Notes under the pieces: model-generated
Database searches by the model: none
The model's input: only the letters and a program-made list of their open reading frames with translations
What the model was told of the DNA's origin: nothing
Position numbers and translations under genes: made by a program
Assembly (NCBI GenBank): GCA_030063045.1
Contig: JAQSEB010000152.1
Span: 1 to 64,000, forward strand
Direction: 5' to 3'
Origin: Pratylenchus scribneri
Lineage: Eukaryota > Nematoda > Chromadorea > Rhabditida > Pratylenchidae
DNA: 64,000 nucleotides
Part shown: positions 30,608 through 41,350 of the stretch, in pieces
Layout of the letters: each line of letters begins with the position of its first letter
Position numbering within the stretch: the stretch's first letter is position 1

Positions 30608-33600
30608 TAGGGTTGCCCCGGAACCAGGATTTTGACCGGAACCGGAACTCATTTTTCCAACCGGAACCGGAACTCAGAGTGAGTTCCGGAAATCGGAACC
30701 GGAACTCAAAAAGGCCGGTACCCGGAACCGGAACTTTTGAAATTCATCATTTGGGGTGAATTTTTCAGAAAAAAATTATTTTTAAATATAAAAGAATTTA
30801 AATTTATTTCAAAAACAATATAAAAGCAAAATGAAATGTATCTCAAAATAAATGTAAATGAATGACAATTTTAAATTTACAAATGATGATGAAGAAATAA
30901 TTGAGCTTTTGCATGCTCGCCACTTAACCGTGAACGATTTGGTTTATAAATTCCACCAAGTGTTGAGAAAACTCTTTCTGATTCCACTGAACTTGGTGGG
31001 GCGGCTAAATATCGACGAGCGATTTTTGGAGGTTCGGCCACATTCCTTTTATCTTCCATTACAAAAATGGATCATCATTTCTTTTGATTAAGCCATCAAA
31101 TAAATATTGATCCAATTCCTTTTGAATAAAATTTTTATGAAAATAAAATAAAAATAATTCACCATTTTTGCTGCGGTTGAAGCCTACGAGATTGATGCAT
31201 TTTCAGAAACTGATTCAAATTCTCCCAAAAATTGAGCAATTAGATCTGCTGCATTATCCGAAATATGGCGTCTTTTCGGCGGTGGTGGAGTCAAACCTTC
31301 AGCAAAAAATGATTAATTTATAAATAAACAAGCATTTCTAATTAAAATAACCAGTAGATTCTAATGACATCAATTCACTTTCCAAAAGCGAACATGCCAA
31401 TTTCCTTTCAGTTTCCGTCGAGAAGCCTCCATTTTTATATCGCGGATCAATTAATGTAGAAATTAGGATAAATCTACATTTAAAAGTATTTTTATTTTTA
31501 TTTAGATCAAAAATCTTTTACTTTTCTTTGGAGAAAGGACCCATTCGTGAATTTAATCCTTCAGCGATGGTGATGCAAAATGAGTTATTTTTGGTTGCAA
31601 GTTGAGTGGTTAATGCATGAAAAGCAGGCAAAACTGATGAAATACTTTCATTCCTTTCACTAAAACGTGTCGTAATTTTCTCAAACGGTGACAAAATTTG
31701 TGCAATTTCTTTCAATTTTAACCAACCAATTTCATGTAAAGCCGTACATTTTGTATAATCAACTGCGACACATGAAATTACTTTTTTGCATTTCAATAAA
31801 CGTTCAATAGCATAAAAAGTGGAATTCCATTTAGTCACACAGTCCTGCCATTATTTAAATATATTTTAAATATAAAATTACAGATTAAAACCTGAATCAA
31901 ACCCAGTTCAGGTTCCTCCAATTTTGATTGGGTCTGAAAATCCGATGAATGATCAAAATGTGTGATAATTTTTTGGCATTTTTGATAATTGAATCAATTT
32001 CCGGCAATTTCAATCCATCATTAATTGCCTGTAAAAAAAAATAAAATAATAAATATAAATATAAAATTACTAATTGGATCATGTGAATAAAGCAGTCGAA
32101 TGAATCTATGACCACAATTCGAGCTGTTTTTCGCATAATAGCTGCTGCGTCGCGCAATATTAGATGAATATTTTCACGAGGAAATGAATATTCATCAATA
32201 AAATTGTTCACAATTGTGCGCAAATATTCTCCAGTATGACTTTCAAACGGGTCCAATGGAGCGGTATCAACAATAACGAATTCTCTTGCGAATTCGTTAG
32301 AAATCCAATGGGCTGTAATACTAAAATAATATATTTTTGATATATTTATTTATATAAATCAAACTTTAGGAATGATTTAGCGCCGTTTTTATTTGACCAC
32401 GTATCCATTGTTAAAGAAATTACTTCATCTTGAACCATTTGTTTAATTTGGCCAAGGCATTCCCGAAATTTACTTTCAACCATTCCAGTCATGAACATTC
32501 TGCCTTTTACTTGATACCTTTAATGCAAAAATTTAGCATGTTTTAACTTCACCCATTCATTAACCTTGGAAATCCACAATTTATCATTTCTTTAAAACCC
32601 GGTCTTTCTGTCATCGATAGTGGCTCACAATTGTAACACATATATTGTAATATTTTTTCGTCCATTTCAATGGAGCGCGGGTCTTTATTTGGTAATTTTT
32701 CAGCGCTTTTCTATGAAATGATAATTATATTATTTTAATAAATGCACAAAAAAAACCTGACAATCCATTAAGTTCAGTTGACCGGGATGTTTGGGAACTC
32801 TTTTGGGAGTTAAAATTGCCGGTTTGAGCTTTTGTTCCTCTTTTGCTTCTTCCACTGCCGCCTTGTATTCTTTATAATGTTTATTATGAATAGATTTCTA
32901 ATGTTTTGTAAAGGTGAGGTTGATTGATGTTCCTCGTGAATATTTCTTGTTGCATAATAAACAAAGAACATGCGTTTGATTAACAGTTTTCGGTTGTTCA
33001 AAATATCGCCATAGCGATTCCGGCGGTTCATTCAGATTAAGCTTCGAATCCGCTTTGAACACCTTTTGATTGCTGTTTTGTTCTGCAATAATTTTTTCTT
33101 CCTCTAATTGCAAAATTGAACTGTTTTCAGTATTAATTTCTTCCTCCTCTAATTGCAAAGTTGATTCATTTTCTGTCATTTTCTAAAAAATCAAAATTAA
33201 CACTTGGAGTTTTGAATTTTATGTTAAACCTTTATTGGCCAAATAATTAAAATTTGTTAGTCGTTTTTAAAATTTTGAGCTAAAAAGAAACAATTTATTA
33301 ATTCATTAATAAAAATTATAAATAAAAGTATGTGCAACATCATTAATTTAATATTGAAAAATAAAAAGACTATTGATTACATTTTTATCGCATTATAAAA
33401 ATAAGGGAGCAGAGAAAGAAAATAAAAAGTACTTGGTAAGAAAGAAAAAAAAAAATCGTATTTGAATTTTTTATTTTCCTGCAAATAATTTATGAATCTA
33501 TCAAATTTTCATTTTAAAGGGTGTAAATTTTTCGGTTGCCCCGGAACCAGGCTTTCGACCGGAACCGGAACTGGATGACCGGAACTAAAACCGGAACCGG

Positions 33601-33689
33601 AACTCAATTTTCAATCCGGAACCGGAACCGGAACTCTAAAAAGGCCGGAACTTCCGGCCACCGGAACCGGAACTTCCGGGGCAACCCTA
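30608..33689 (-). mobile_element. hAT DNA transposon, 3082 bp, with perfect 8-bp target duplication
   Basis: Termini TAGGGTTGCCCCGG / CCGGGGCAACCCTA are inverted repeats. ATGAATAT precedes (30600-30607) and follows (33690-33697) the element. Both subterminal regions have several CCGGAACCGGAAC words, probably transposase binding sites. The minus strand holds a split transposase gene with short introns. Confidence 0.95.
30877..33180 (-). pseudogene. hAT transposase with BED finger and dimerisation domain, decayed
   Basis: The first exon (to about 32760) starts MTENESTLQLEEEE and has a BED-type finger (LWRYFEQPK, CLLCNKKYSRG, LTFTKH). A TAG interrupts it at 32896-32898, just where the second His should follow. 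Middle exons (about 32700-31500) encode SLTMDTWSNKNGAKSF and AHWISNEFAREF-type catalytic-core segments, and WNSTFYAIERLL. The C-terminal domain has RRYLAAPPSSVESERVFSTL and LSGEHAKAQLFL (31059-30877), the hATC dimerisation motif. A stop and a frameshift lie just upstream of it. Not functional as it stands. Confidence 0.85.
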
Positions 33690-34864
33690 ATGAATATGAA
33701 AAAATTTTTATGCGGCAACAAAAATTTTTGGTCAAGTTATGGGAATTAAAAATCATTTGCCCATAAAAATGAAGGGTCCCCCATGGATCGAAAATTTTCG
33801 AAAAATTTTTTTAGTCAAATTTATATCAATCGACGCGTTTGTATGAACTAATTACAAATCTACAATCGGGTTTGCGTAATAATCAAAAATAAAAAAAGTT
33901 ATGACTTTTTTTTCTCGCAGGAATGTGTTGGAACTACTGCGGCCGCAAGGGTGCGCACGGGCCTAAGAAATCCGGGCCCTCCATCACTTGGCGTGGCCCG
34001 GCCTGGCGATTTTTCACTCTGGCCCGGCCCGGCCGGGTCGGGCCTGGGCCCGAAAGCCCGGGTAATAAAATATTTTCAAAAAATTATTTTAGGATAAAAT
34101 TTTTTCCTGATTTTTTTCGAAATTCTTTGATTAATATTCCTTTAAAATAATTTTAAAAAGAATAATTTTTAAATAATACACGAGTCCCTTCTGAAATGCC
34201 CACCGGAGTCCATATTTCATTTGCGCGATTGTAACTTTGTTATTTTTGATTTTTTTACGAAACCGATTAGATATTCATCCTCTGCTTATCGAAATGCGTT
34301 GATTGAGGTATTATATGACCAAAAATTTTTTTTGCCAATTTTCGACCCAAAGGGGGCCCTTCACTTTTTCGATTTTCATATGCCCATAACATGGCAAAAA
34401 ATTGTTGCCGCACAAAAATTTTTCATATCCCTATTCAGCTCGGCGAGCTCTTTCGAATGAGCTATAATACGACAGAATCCCAGCCACTACCGTAAACGAT
34501 AATTTTTCCTTTAATATACATATATTATAAAAAAAAAGAGTTTAATTAAGGCAGGAAATTAAATCGAAAATAGTTGACTACAAAAAAATAGTTCCCTACC
34601 GAATCGAAAAATTAGTGCGTCGCATATGAAACAAATTATTTATTAAAATAAGTAGTTGACTACCAACTACAATGCATTTTCTTTTGATCTTTCTAGTAGA
34701 TGAATCAACTAGAATTCATTTTAAAATTGTAGTTGCCTATAAAATGAAGAATATTTTTCTAGTTTGACTAGAAATTATTGATATTATAAATATGCTCAAT
34801 TTTATTATCAAAATCATTTATATCAATATTTTATTTTTAATTAAATATTCAAAAAAATCAACAA

Positions 34865-37165
34865 ATGCCGAATAATAAAAAATTCATTATATGCATTATT
34901 CTTGTAATTTTATGGCCAGAAATATGTAAAGGAATGTTCAGAAATAGTGCGAAAATCGAGGTTAATAAATTTATTAAATTATGAAAATATTAATTATCTA
35001 ATCCTTTTAAGAATTTCATTGAACCCAATTATAATGAGAAAAAACCAGTTGAAGGAATGGAAAATGCCGTGCAATACATAATGGAGAGTGGAAGTGTTTG
35101 GGAATGGGATAAGAAAAACGTACTTGGCTACAAAGATAAAAATGACAATATTTTTTCGTTAAACAAAACAAATGGAAAATTTGAACGAATAGAAGGGACA
35201 AGAGAACCACCAATACCGGTGATAAAACAAGAAAGCATATTTGCCGATCAAAAACCAACTCTAGGGGCAAGTAGTTTCGCCAAACAACCTTCAAAAGGCC
35301 CATCGGCCAGTATATTAGACAATGGTAAATTTGTGAGTGTTTCCATTTTAAGATTTTTATTTAATTGAATTTCTAGAAAATGCCAGCTGGCGTTGAAATT
35401 CCCACGATTAGTGTATGTTTTTTTGAGCAAATTCATTTGAAATATATTTTCAAGATGTATCAAGCACCAGTTACTGCTGAACAAATACCAGTGGATGTCC
35501 CCGGGGCGGTCCAATATAAAAAAAACACAGGCAGTGTTTGGGAGATAAATACTGGGCTGGGGCAATTGGGGCATGTGGACCGAAACAAAAATATGGATGT
35601 GTTCGATACGAATGCTGGTAAAATGAAACGTATCGATGGCAATATTAATAAAGAAGTGATGCAACCCACCATTAGTATATTTCCCCGTGATAATGCTCGT
35701 TCGCTCACTAAATCCAAGTCCGCCAGCATGTTCGCAGGCAATAACGGTGGAGTAATCGGAAATATAATATGTCACTCACAAAAATAATTCAAATTTTTTA
35801 ATTATATATAATAAGAATTAAAATTTAGATATTATAAAATTTGGTATTTCTTTCTTTTACATTTACCGCCTCCCATCAACAATTAGGCGTCCGATCAATA
35901 ATTATGAGTAGCATGAAAAAATTTATGCGTCCCAACAACTTTTATGAATCCAATGAATAATAAAGTGCAAATTTAATTTAGCCAAACATTTATTTAAAAA
36001 ATGGTTCTAGTGCGTCAATAATGCGTCGAATGATTAAGTTATTATAGATTTTAGAACTCGGAACATGCAAATATAGGGCTAGGAGGCTAGTTTTAGGCCT
36101 AGTATTGGTCTTAGGGTAAGCAAGGTTTAGTTTAGGCTGGGTCTAGGGTTAGGTTAATCTAAATTATTTAAAAAAATTTTTGATTGGACTCATAAAGCTT
36201 ATTTAATAAACTGATTGTTATTAATTTTTTAAAACATGGAACTTTTAAAATGATTGAACGCAAAAATGTTCTTGCATAATTAATTTTGCTTTTTTTAATT
36301 CGAGGCATAAAAATTGTTGGGACGCTTAAAAATATTTTGGGCGTATAATTTTTCTTTGAACTCATAATTATTGATCGGAGGCATAAATGGTGATGTGACG
36401 CGGGAACTGTAAAAGAAACGAATTTTTTATATAACTTTTTTTTGCTAATTTTCAGCGTTGAACTCGAATTTGACATTTATTTTTCGATAAAATTTGATTC
36501 ACATGAATAAAGTGAAATTTGTAATGAAATATTTTAAGTAAAAAATGTATTTTTGGTTAAAATAATACATTCAAGCAATAAGTTTGAATTCTCTAAGATT
36601 TCATTTCAAATCACCCTATGCCTAACTAAGTCTAACATAAGTCCTAGCCATAATCTAAATTTTAATCTTAACCCAACTCGTGAAAATTAAATTAATTTTT
36701 TGCGTAACCATACCATTGCCAGATTCGTGCTCATATTCGTTTAAGCGCTGAAAATTACAATAGAAAATATCAATTAATAATAAATTTCGAGAGGTGACAT
36801 AACCCAAAAATACCAAAATTTAAATAAATATATATTTTCTTTATTATTATAGTAATTTTTTAATTTTATTAAATTAAATATATTAAAAGATTCATTCAAA
36901 CTCAGAAAATTTATTTTTTAGGAAACAGTACTAGTATATTTGCGGGTGGATCCAGTGCGGTAACACATTCCAGTGTAAAATTGCAAAATAAATTACCAGC
37001 GGTCGAAATTAATGGAACAAAATTTCGAGCCTTAAAAATTGACACAACATCCAATGATTATCTTTCGACGCGAGGATCGAAGAAGGTATCCAATGATTAT
37101 GTTTTGACGGCAAGATCGAAGAAGGTCTCAAACAAAACTATCATGGACTTGACTCGGAAAAATTA
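34865..37165 (+). CDS. Gene C: secreted protein with two QY-SG domains and SIF motifs
   Basis: Exons: 34865-34960, 35012-35332, 35377-35412, 35455-35746 and 36922-37165. Phases agree (0,0,0,1). Exon 1 is a signal peptide (MPNNKKFIICIILVILW) ending FRNSAKIE. Exon 2 has domain copy 1 (VQYIMESGSVWEWDKK, KTNGKFERIEG), then ESIFADQ and SASILD. Exon 4 has copy 2 (VQYKKNTGSVWEINTG, MDVFDTNAGKMKRIDG), then ISIFPRD and SASMFAGNN. Exon 5 opens STSIFAGGSS and ends with a 17-18-residue repeat (SNDYLSTRGSKKV, SNDYVLTARSKKV). Exons 1-2 are close paralogues of gene D exons 1-2. Exon 4 could instead run to the stop at 35787. Confidence 0.7.
35860..36425. repeat. Foldback repeat in gene C intron 4
   Basis: GCGTCCGATCAATAATTATGAG at the left is mirrored by CTCATAATTATTGATCGGAG at the right. 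GCGTCCCAACAACTTTTATG is similarly mirrored by CATAAAAATTGTTGGGACGC. The centre has GGTTAGGTT-type words. Confidence 0.75.
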
Positions 37166-37169
37166 AAGA

Positions 37170-38510
37170 AAACTAAAAATTCGCTGAAAAAATTTTGCTA
37201 TCACGTGTTGATTCATTTTCGATGAAAATTTGATTTTGATATAAAATTTCTAATTTAATTTAAAAAGAATTATTATTCAAATGAGCAATTACAGGGTTAA
37301 TCATTATTTGAAATTGAAATGTTAATTTTTTAAGAACCAAAATAACTCTAAATGAAAATATACATATAATGAATAGAACCCTAGATTTAAAATAATTTAT
37401 TTTTTTGTGCTCCTCAAACCTACATAATAAAATATATTTTTCTGAATGATTTTATTGATTTGCAAGAATTTTTTACGTCATTATTGATTAATATTCTGCA
37501 ATTTTTATAAATATATTTTGTAAATTTTGGAGAAATTTAGAAAATTTTAGTATAAAAAATGAATTTTTTTCGGCATTTATGAAATTTTTTGATAAATTTT
37601 AAAAAATTTATTTTCATTTTTTTTAAAAATAATGTTAAAATGATTTTGGCATTTTTATAATTTATTAATTTTTAAAAAATTGTATTTTTTGAAAAAGAAT
37701 TATATTTTTAGTAAAAACTTCGAAATTTTAATAATTTTAGGTTAGAGTAAAGGAAAATTTTATTTTTAGTAATATAGAACTTTTTAAAATTTTCATCAAT
37801 ATTTCACCATTTTTACCTCAATATTTCGTCAATATTTCAGAATTTCTCGTCAATACAAACCCCGGCCATAATAATGAGTTTAATTAAACTGTAATATTGT
37901 CCAATGGTATTTCCATTTTACATAATTTAAAACGACATCATAAATTTGATCGGATCTAGATGGATTTTATAATGTTATAATATGGGCATTTTCACAATGA
38001 ATCAAATTGAAAATTATTTTTAAATTAGAAATACATAATTGTATTAAATAAATTATTTGAAAATAAATAAGAAACAAAAATTGTATATAATATAAAAAGC
38101 TATGTCAGTCCCCCGGTTTTTCGGGTATATCTTGGTTCGGTTTGGGAGTTGGGGGATGGAGGTCGGAAAACTGCATCCAGAATGCACACGTATAGATGAA
38201 TTTAAACATGGTTTGGTTTGAAGTTGGATTTGGCCAAGTCGTTAGCAGAAGGAGAAAACCGGTTTTTGGACTTAGAATTTGGCAGCATTTTTTACATTTT
38301 CGTTTATAACTTTTTTGTATATTGATATTTTCGTGAGGAGTTTCTTTAGTGCCAACCAGAAGAACGGGGGCTTTAAATGATTTATAGCTTGCTGGGCTGT
38401 GCAGCGTGGCCTAGGACGAGTTCGTGTTAGAATATGCGCAGGTCATGATTTGTCCATATCCCGCCCCAGAGCTAACCCTATATAAAATGTCTGAGTGGAA
38501 GGTGAAAATT
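37170..38510. other. AT-rich spacer, no feature recognised
   Basis: Long A/T-rich sequence to about 38100, then a mixed 400-bp block (CCCCCGGTTTTTCGGG at about 38109) without a usable frame. No repeats or genes that I can support. Confidence 0.4.
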
Positions 38511-38516
38511 GGGACT

Positions 38517-38980
38517 CAGGGGTTTTCGGGTATGGCGAATTCAAATATGTCATTAGTTTTGAGATCCGCGCAATGGGTGGTTTGCAAACCGGTTTAAAAA
38601 AGTCAAAAAATGAAAATTTTGTCAGAATAAGGTGAAAATTGTGATTCTGGGTTTTCGAGTATGGAGAATTCAAAAATAATATTGGTTTTGGAGATTGCGC
38701 AATAGTTGGTTTGCAAACCGGTTCAAAAATTTTTCAAAAATGAAAATATTATCGGATTTTTATGAAAATTGGGAATCTAGGGTTTTCGGATATGGAGAAT
38801 TCAAAAATGTCATTAATTTTTTAATCCGCGCAAAAGTAGGTTTGCAAACCGGTTCAAAAAATGAAAATTTATTCAAATAACACCAAAATTAGTATTCGGG
38901 GGTTTTCGAGTATGGGGAATTCGAATTTGATAATAGTTTTTTGATTCGGTCGAAACCGGTTTAAAAACCGGTTCAAAATT
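38517..38980. repeat. Tandem array, four units of about 115-130 bp
   Basis: Each unit has a GGGTTTTCG.GTATGG.GAATTC block, a GATC.GCGCAA block and GTTTGCAAACCGGTT. The same block occurs once in the arm of the foldback element at 23.5 kb, so the array may derive from it. Confidence 0.75.
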
Positions 38981-39185
38981 GGCCCACGACCTTAAAAAGG
39001 GCTGGCGAGCGAAGCGAGCCTGCCCACGACCTTAAGAAGACGGGCGAGCGAAGCGAGTCTGCCAACGACCTAGAGAATGGTTGGCGAGCGCAGCGAGCCT
39101 GCCCATGACCTTAAGAAAGCGGGCGAGCGAAGCGAGCCTGAACACGACCTAAAATTGCTGGCGAGCGAAGCGAGCCTACCCACAA
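38981..39185. repeat. Five tandem hairpin units (GGCGAGC-GAA-GCGAGCC)
   Basis: Units of about 40 bp, each with CC(C/A)ACGACCTTAA-like spacer and a GCGAGCGAAGCGAGC core. The core folds as GGC/GCC, two G-A mismatches, GC/GC and a GAA loop. One unit has GCGCAGCG instead. Much more GC-rich than the flanks. Confidence 0.8.
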
Positions 39186-39479
39186 TCTCTAAATAATTCC
39201 GAAATCTGAATCCCTAGGGTAGGTCTAACGCGCCTTGGCGCGTTTACAAACACACCTTACATATAACTCCCTCCCACATATTCCTTTAAACTCCACGTAT
39301 TCCTTGCACACACTTTTCTTACGCCCACTTCCCTTAAGTCCACTAGTTGTTTCAATAATAAAAAGGAAAAACAGAATAAAATATATTTAGAGAATTAATA
39401 ACCGTACGGGGCCGAGTCCTGAATAGACAAAGGGCAGTGCAAATGTGGTCATGTCCTGAATAGTGCAAATGGGCGTTTT

Positions 39480-39900
39480 CGACTTCTAATAAATCAGAAA
39501 CCGATTTTAGACCCTATAAACATTATTTTGTAGTTCTCATCGAAACGAATCGAATGATATATAATATGTCTGGTTTTGATCCAAAATTAAAGAGTTTTAA
39601 ACCAAAAACATAAAATGGTTTAAGTGGTTTAACAGTTTATCTATAATTTGGTACTTATCGACTTTGTTTGCACACTTTTGAAAAGTACTTGGTCCCCCCT
39701 ATGGTTTGTCATATTTCGGGTTAGGGTTATTCAGGGTTAGGTTAGGGTTAGAATGGGGTGAGAATCATCATGAGTGTATCCTAAAGCTAAACCCTAACCC
39801 AAACCCTAAAGCCCAAAGGGGGGACCAAGAACTTTTCAAAAGTGTGCACACAAAGTCGATCTTTAGATATCCAAAATCTATTCAGAATTTTCATTTCAAG
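39480..39900. repeat. Family 1 fragment and adjoining foldback
   Basis: 39480-39660 has AAATCAGAAACCG and TAGTTCTCATCGAAACGAATCG, as in the 3.7-kb copy. 39655-39862 is an inverted repeat: ATCGACTTTGTTTGCACACT on the left, AGTGTGCACACAAAGTCGAT on the right, with TTAGGGTTAGG / CCCTAACCC-type words inside. Confidence 0.7.
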
Positions 39901-40055
39901 GATATTTAAATGTATTTGGTTAAATTTAATTGGCAAAATTTCAGTCAATTTTTTCTGATTATTTCCGCGATAAATTGTTCCAAAAATTTTTCCGAGAAAT
40001 TTAAATTTATTTAGCGTAATTAAATTTTTGCCAATTTTATTTATTTTTGGAACTT

Positions 40056-40301
40056 AACGTGGAAAACGTGGATAACCAGAAAACGCGGATTAATCATATA
40101 TAATCGCGGATTTTGCCCCTAATTGGAATTAGAAATAAATTAAAAGGGGAAAATCAATTTTTGTGGATATGGGGATTTTATTGTGGAATTTAGTAGAAAT
40201 TGATTTTCCCCTTTTAATTTATTTCTAATTCCAATTAGGGGCAAAATCCGCGATTATATATGATTAATCCGCGTTTTCTGGTTATCCACGTTTTCCACGT
40301 T
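40056..40301. repeat. Long hairpin, about 104-bp arms and 37-bp loop
   Basis: The left arm (40056-40160) starts AACGTGGAAAACGTGGATAA. The right arm (40198-40301) ends with its complement. The arms match almost perfectly, including CGCGATTATATATGATTAAT. No flanking duplication seen. Confidence 0.85.
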
Positions 40302-41350
40302 CAACTCCTTGAAGATATGTCGGCCAAGCACTTGACTCGATGGTGAACAACAACAAATTAAGGATTTGGGAATTAGGGCAAATGAGGAGGGAAATTGGGA
40401 GGAATGCGAAACGAAATAAGTGAATAAAACCTAAGAGGACAAACTCAGAAAGCCCCGAAATTAATTAATTTAAATTCGAGAAAAAAGAATATTATTCGCC
40501 AATCGCCAGAAAAATATTTGCAAGCAGAAATTATTGGGAGGATAGGGTTGGAAATCTGTTGGAAAAGTTGGAATGAATTCGTCTTTTGGCTTCTTCTTCT
40601 CCGCAAGCAGGCCAAAGGAAGATGATGATTAAGTTTTTTGTAGAGGGCGTTTTGAAGAGAATGGCTTTAGGGCGAATTGGCGAAAAGAAGATTGTCGGAG
40701 TTCCGACACCCTTGCCGACTTATGTATTTTTGGACTGATGAAAGAAAGTTTCCATATTGAAACAGTGAATGCCCCCTTGTTTCGATTAAAGACAAGCATT
40801 TAATATATTATTTCAAAGCCTGAATAAATATTGAGAATGAATATTTTTAACAAAAAATTTATATATCTTCCAAAATGCCTGATTTTTTACTTCAAATACC
40901 TTCCAAAACCTGATTTTTATGTCGGAAAACGGGAAAAAACCTGATTTTCAAAAAAAAATCTGAGAGCCCTGCTGGGTTGGCATTTTTTTTGGAGTTGGCA
41001 TTATTGGAGTTGGCATTTTTTTGGGATTGGCATTATTTGGTATTATCATGAAAACTTTACATCCAATAAATAAAAGAAAGTATAGCCATTTTTATGAGTC
41101 TTTCATAATTTTTCGATATCAAATTTTTAAGAAAAGTTAGTTAAAATATTAAAGAAAATGACATGGCTTATTTATTCAAAAAAAAATAAGCAGATTAAGC
41201 AGATTAATTTAATTGAATCTATTTTTTAATTAGCATAAAATTTATGGTAAAGTTTATAGTAAAATTAAAAATTCAGCAGCAGAGCAAAGATTTTGACTAG
41301 AATTTTGTGTTCGATACGAATTCCTGCATTGGCCAAATTCAAATTTTTCT
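40302..41350. other. Spacer with possible decayed retroelement
   Basis: 40310-40760 has retroelement-like composition (GGGAATTAGGG, GGAGGGAAATTGGGAGG) and a TGTCGGAGTTCCGACA palindrome, but no frame or repeat pair. The rest is AT-rich. Confidence 0.3.

Larger units (their letters stand above)
30538..34495. repeat. Older foldback repeat split by the hAT element
   Basis: The left part (30538-30607) has CATTCGAAAGAGCTCGCCGA. The right part (34430-34495) has the complement TCGGCGAGCTCTTTCGAATG, in the inverted order. The interior between 33698 and 34430 has family-3 words (GTTATG, AAAATTTTTTTTGCC) and a GC-rich insertion at 33935-34065 (GGCCCGGCC runs). The hAT element interrupts the left part. 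Confidence 0.65.

Noticed and set aside
33536..33766. Frame with repeated RNRNR/TGTGT phrases
   Set aside because: It is the subterminal CCGGAAC repeat of the hAT element translated by chance.
38981..39185. CRISPR-like array (five repeats with spacers)
   Set aside because: Spacers are also conserved and the genome is eukaryotic; it is a tandem repeat of a hairpin.
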